Shown in pieces: positions 62,947-64,000 of a DNA stretch of 64,000 bases (position 1 is the stretch's first letter; every line of letters starts with the position of its first letter). A program made the position numbers and the translations under genes. The stretch spans positions 4,731,001 through 4,795,000 of the forward strand of contig NZ_CP017946.1 in the NCBI RefSeq assembly GCF_003952665.1. The letters are read 5' to 3'. The notes below the pieces were generated by a model, which ran no database searches, was not told the DNA's origin, and saw only the letters and a list, made by a program, of their open reading frames with translations. Source of the stretch: Bosea sp. Tri-49 (GTDB lineage Bacteria; Pseudomonadota; Alphaproteobacteria; Rhizobiales; Beijerinckiaceae).

Positions 62947-64000
62947 ATGACTGCGCATGCATTTACCGCCGAAAGCCGCCGTGACAACGCTCCCGACGCG
63001 TTCTGGATGCCGTTCACGCCGATGCGCGCCTTCCGCCAGGCGCCACTCTTGTTCGAGCGGGCCGAGGGCATGCACTACATCACGCCGGACGGGCGGCGCG
63101 TGCTCGACGGTATGGCCGGGCTCTGGTGCGTCAATGCCGGGCATGGTCAGACCAGGATCACCGAAGCGATCCGCGAGGCCGCCGGCCGGCTCGACTTCGT
63201 CTCCTCCTTCAAGATGAGCCACCCGGGCGCGCAGAATTATGCGGCGCGGCTTTGCGACTTCGCGCCTGAGGGCATCGACCATGTCTTCTTCGTCAATTCC
63301 GGCTCGGAAGCGGTCGACACTGCGCTGAAGATCGCGCGCGCCTATCATCAGGCTCGCGGCCAAGCCGGGCGCACGAAGTTGATCGGCCGGGCCAAGGGCT
63401 ATCACGGCATGGGCTGGGGCGGGCTCTCGGTGTCCGGCATCGGCCGGCACAAGGCCGCCTTCGGGCCGCTCTTGCCCGATGTTGCGCATCTGCCGCTGCC
63501 TTACGATCGCGCCAGCATGGCGTTCTCGCGCGGGCGGCCGGACGGCGGTCTCGCTGCGGCCGAGGCACTGGAGAGCTTGCTGCAGATCCACGATCCCGCG
63601 ACGGTTGCAGCCGTGATCGTCGAGCCGGTTACGGGCTCGGGCGGGGTCTATCCGCCGCCGCTCGGTTATCTCGAACGCTTGCGCGCGATCTGCGACCGGC
63701 ACGGCATCCTCCTGATCTTCGACGAGGTCATCACCGGCTTTGGCCGGCTGGGCAGCCCTTTCGCGGCACAGGCCTATGGCGTCAGCCCCGACCTGATGAG
63801 CTGCGCCAAGGGCATGACCAATGGCGCGGTGCCGATGGGCGGCGTGCTCGTTGCCGGCCACGTCTACGAGGCTTTCATGGCCGGCCCGCCCGAGGCGATC
63901 GAACTGCTGCACGGCTACACCTATTCGGCCCACCCGCTCGCCTGCGCCGCCGGTCTCGCGACGCTCGACGTCTTCGCCGAGCAGGACATCTTGGGGCAAG
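62947..64000 (+). CDS. Omega-amino acid:pyruvate aminotransferase-like enzyme (partial, 3' end missing)
   Basis: The first 351 residues of a class III pyridoxal-phosphate aminotransferase; the gene runs off the window edge. The PLP lysine is Lys288 in LMSCAKGMTNGAVPMGG, and the ring-nitrogen aspartate is Asp259 in LLIFDEVITGFG. FFVNSGSEAVDTALKIAR and GYHGMGWGGLSVSG are typical. Family members transfer amino groups from beta-alanine, putrescine or similar omega-amines to pyruvate. GAGGA precedes the ATG. Its operator-like site and position suggest it metabolises an amine released by the island's hydrolases. Confidence 0.92.
   Translation, partial: MTAHAFTAESRRDNAPDAFWMPFTPMRAFRQAPLLFERAEGMHYITPDGRRVLDGMAGLWCVNAGHGQTRITEAIREAAGRLDFVSSFKMSHPGAQNYAARLCDFAPEGIDHVFFVNSGSEAVDTALKIARAYHQARGQAGRTKLIGRAKGYHGMGWGGLSVSGIGRHKAAFGPLLPDVAHLPLPYDRASMAFSRGRPDGGLAAAEALESLLQIHDPATVAAVIVEPVTGSGGVYPPPLGYLERLRAICDRHGILLIFDEVITGFGRLGSPFAAQAYGVSPDLMSCAKGMTNGAVPMGGVLVAGHVYEAFMAGPPEAIELLHGYTYSAHPLACAAGLATLDVFAEQDILGQ

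Overview
The window is GC-rich, densely coded DNA from an alphaproteobacterium, most likely a Hyphomicrobiales member of the Bosea/Bradyrhizobium kind. This rests on gene content and synteny (adenosyltransferase-etfBA-3-hydroxyacyl-CoA dehydrogenase, DUF1127, DUF3617 and DUF1062 proteins, many periplasmic-binding-protein transporters), not on a marker gene. No phage, transposase, plasmid or CRISPR signal was seen. The impression is of a chromosomal region specialised in scavenging sugars, organic acids and peptides or amides.

Layout. 1-4.6 kb: end of a cob(I)alamin adenosyltransferase, a rhomboid protease, etfB-etfA, 3-hydroxybutyryl-CoA dehydrogenase and an HNH nuclease. 4.6-11.2 kb: a DUF1127 protein divergent from a LysR regulator, yqaA-dsbB, tRNA-Leu(CAA), a two-component pair (NarL/FixJ-type regulator and hybrid kinase) and a DUF1062 protein. 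11.2-16.3 kb: a peptide ABC transporter without ATPases, then DUF3617 and DoxX proteins. 16.3-23.7 kb: an L-fucose-type oxidative sugar locus (mutarotase, lactonase and aldose dehydrogenase on the minus strand; sugar ABC transporter, DapA-like aldolase and GntR regulator on the plus strand). 23.8-26.7 kb: a TRAP transporter. 26.7-35.8 kb: a minus-strand catabolic operon (binding protein, two permeases, argininosuccinate-lyase-like enzyme, ATPase, PfkB kinase, double-SIS protein) divergent from a ROK regulator. It resembles Amadori-product (fructosyl-amino acid) pathways with an added C-N lyase. 35.9-40.1 kb: an EEP-fold hydrolase, an unusual MarR protein with a C-terminal Cys motif plus an exported protein, and a gamma-glutamyltransferase homologue. 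40.2-43.4 kb: amidase plus peptide-binding protein. 43.5-49.2 kb: the branched-chain 2-oxoacid dehydrogenase operon with a divergent AsnC/Lrp regulator. 49.2-64 kb: a peptide/amide uptake island with three paralogous binding proteins, OppB, OppC and a fused OppDF ATPase, a Ntn-type gamma-glutamyltransferase homologue, an alpha/beta hydrolase, a C45 autoproteolytic hydrolase, two GntR regulators and an omega-aminotransferase cut by the window edge.

The common logic is import by a binding-protein transporter, followed by hydrolysis or isomerisation, then oxidation to pyruvate or acyl-CoA; ETF and the 2-oxoacid dehydrogenase complex would serve the acyl-CoA and keto-acid ends. Several intergenic palindromes are visible. 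They include a repeat family with two full copies and one half copy, hairpins placed between binding-protein and permease genes in two operons, and convincing operator-like palindromes next to the MarR, ROK and GntR regulators. The most promising undescribed systems are the lyase-containing SIS/PfkB operon (26.7-35.8 kb), the three-binding-protein island (49-64 kb) and the MarR-Cys regulator with its exported partner (36.8-38.3 kb).
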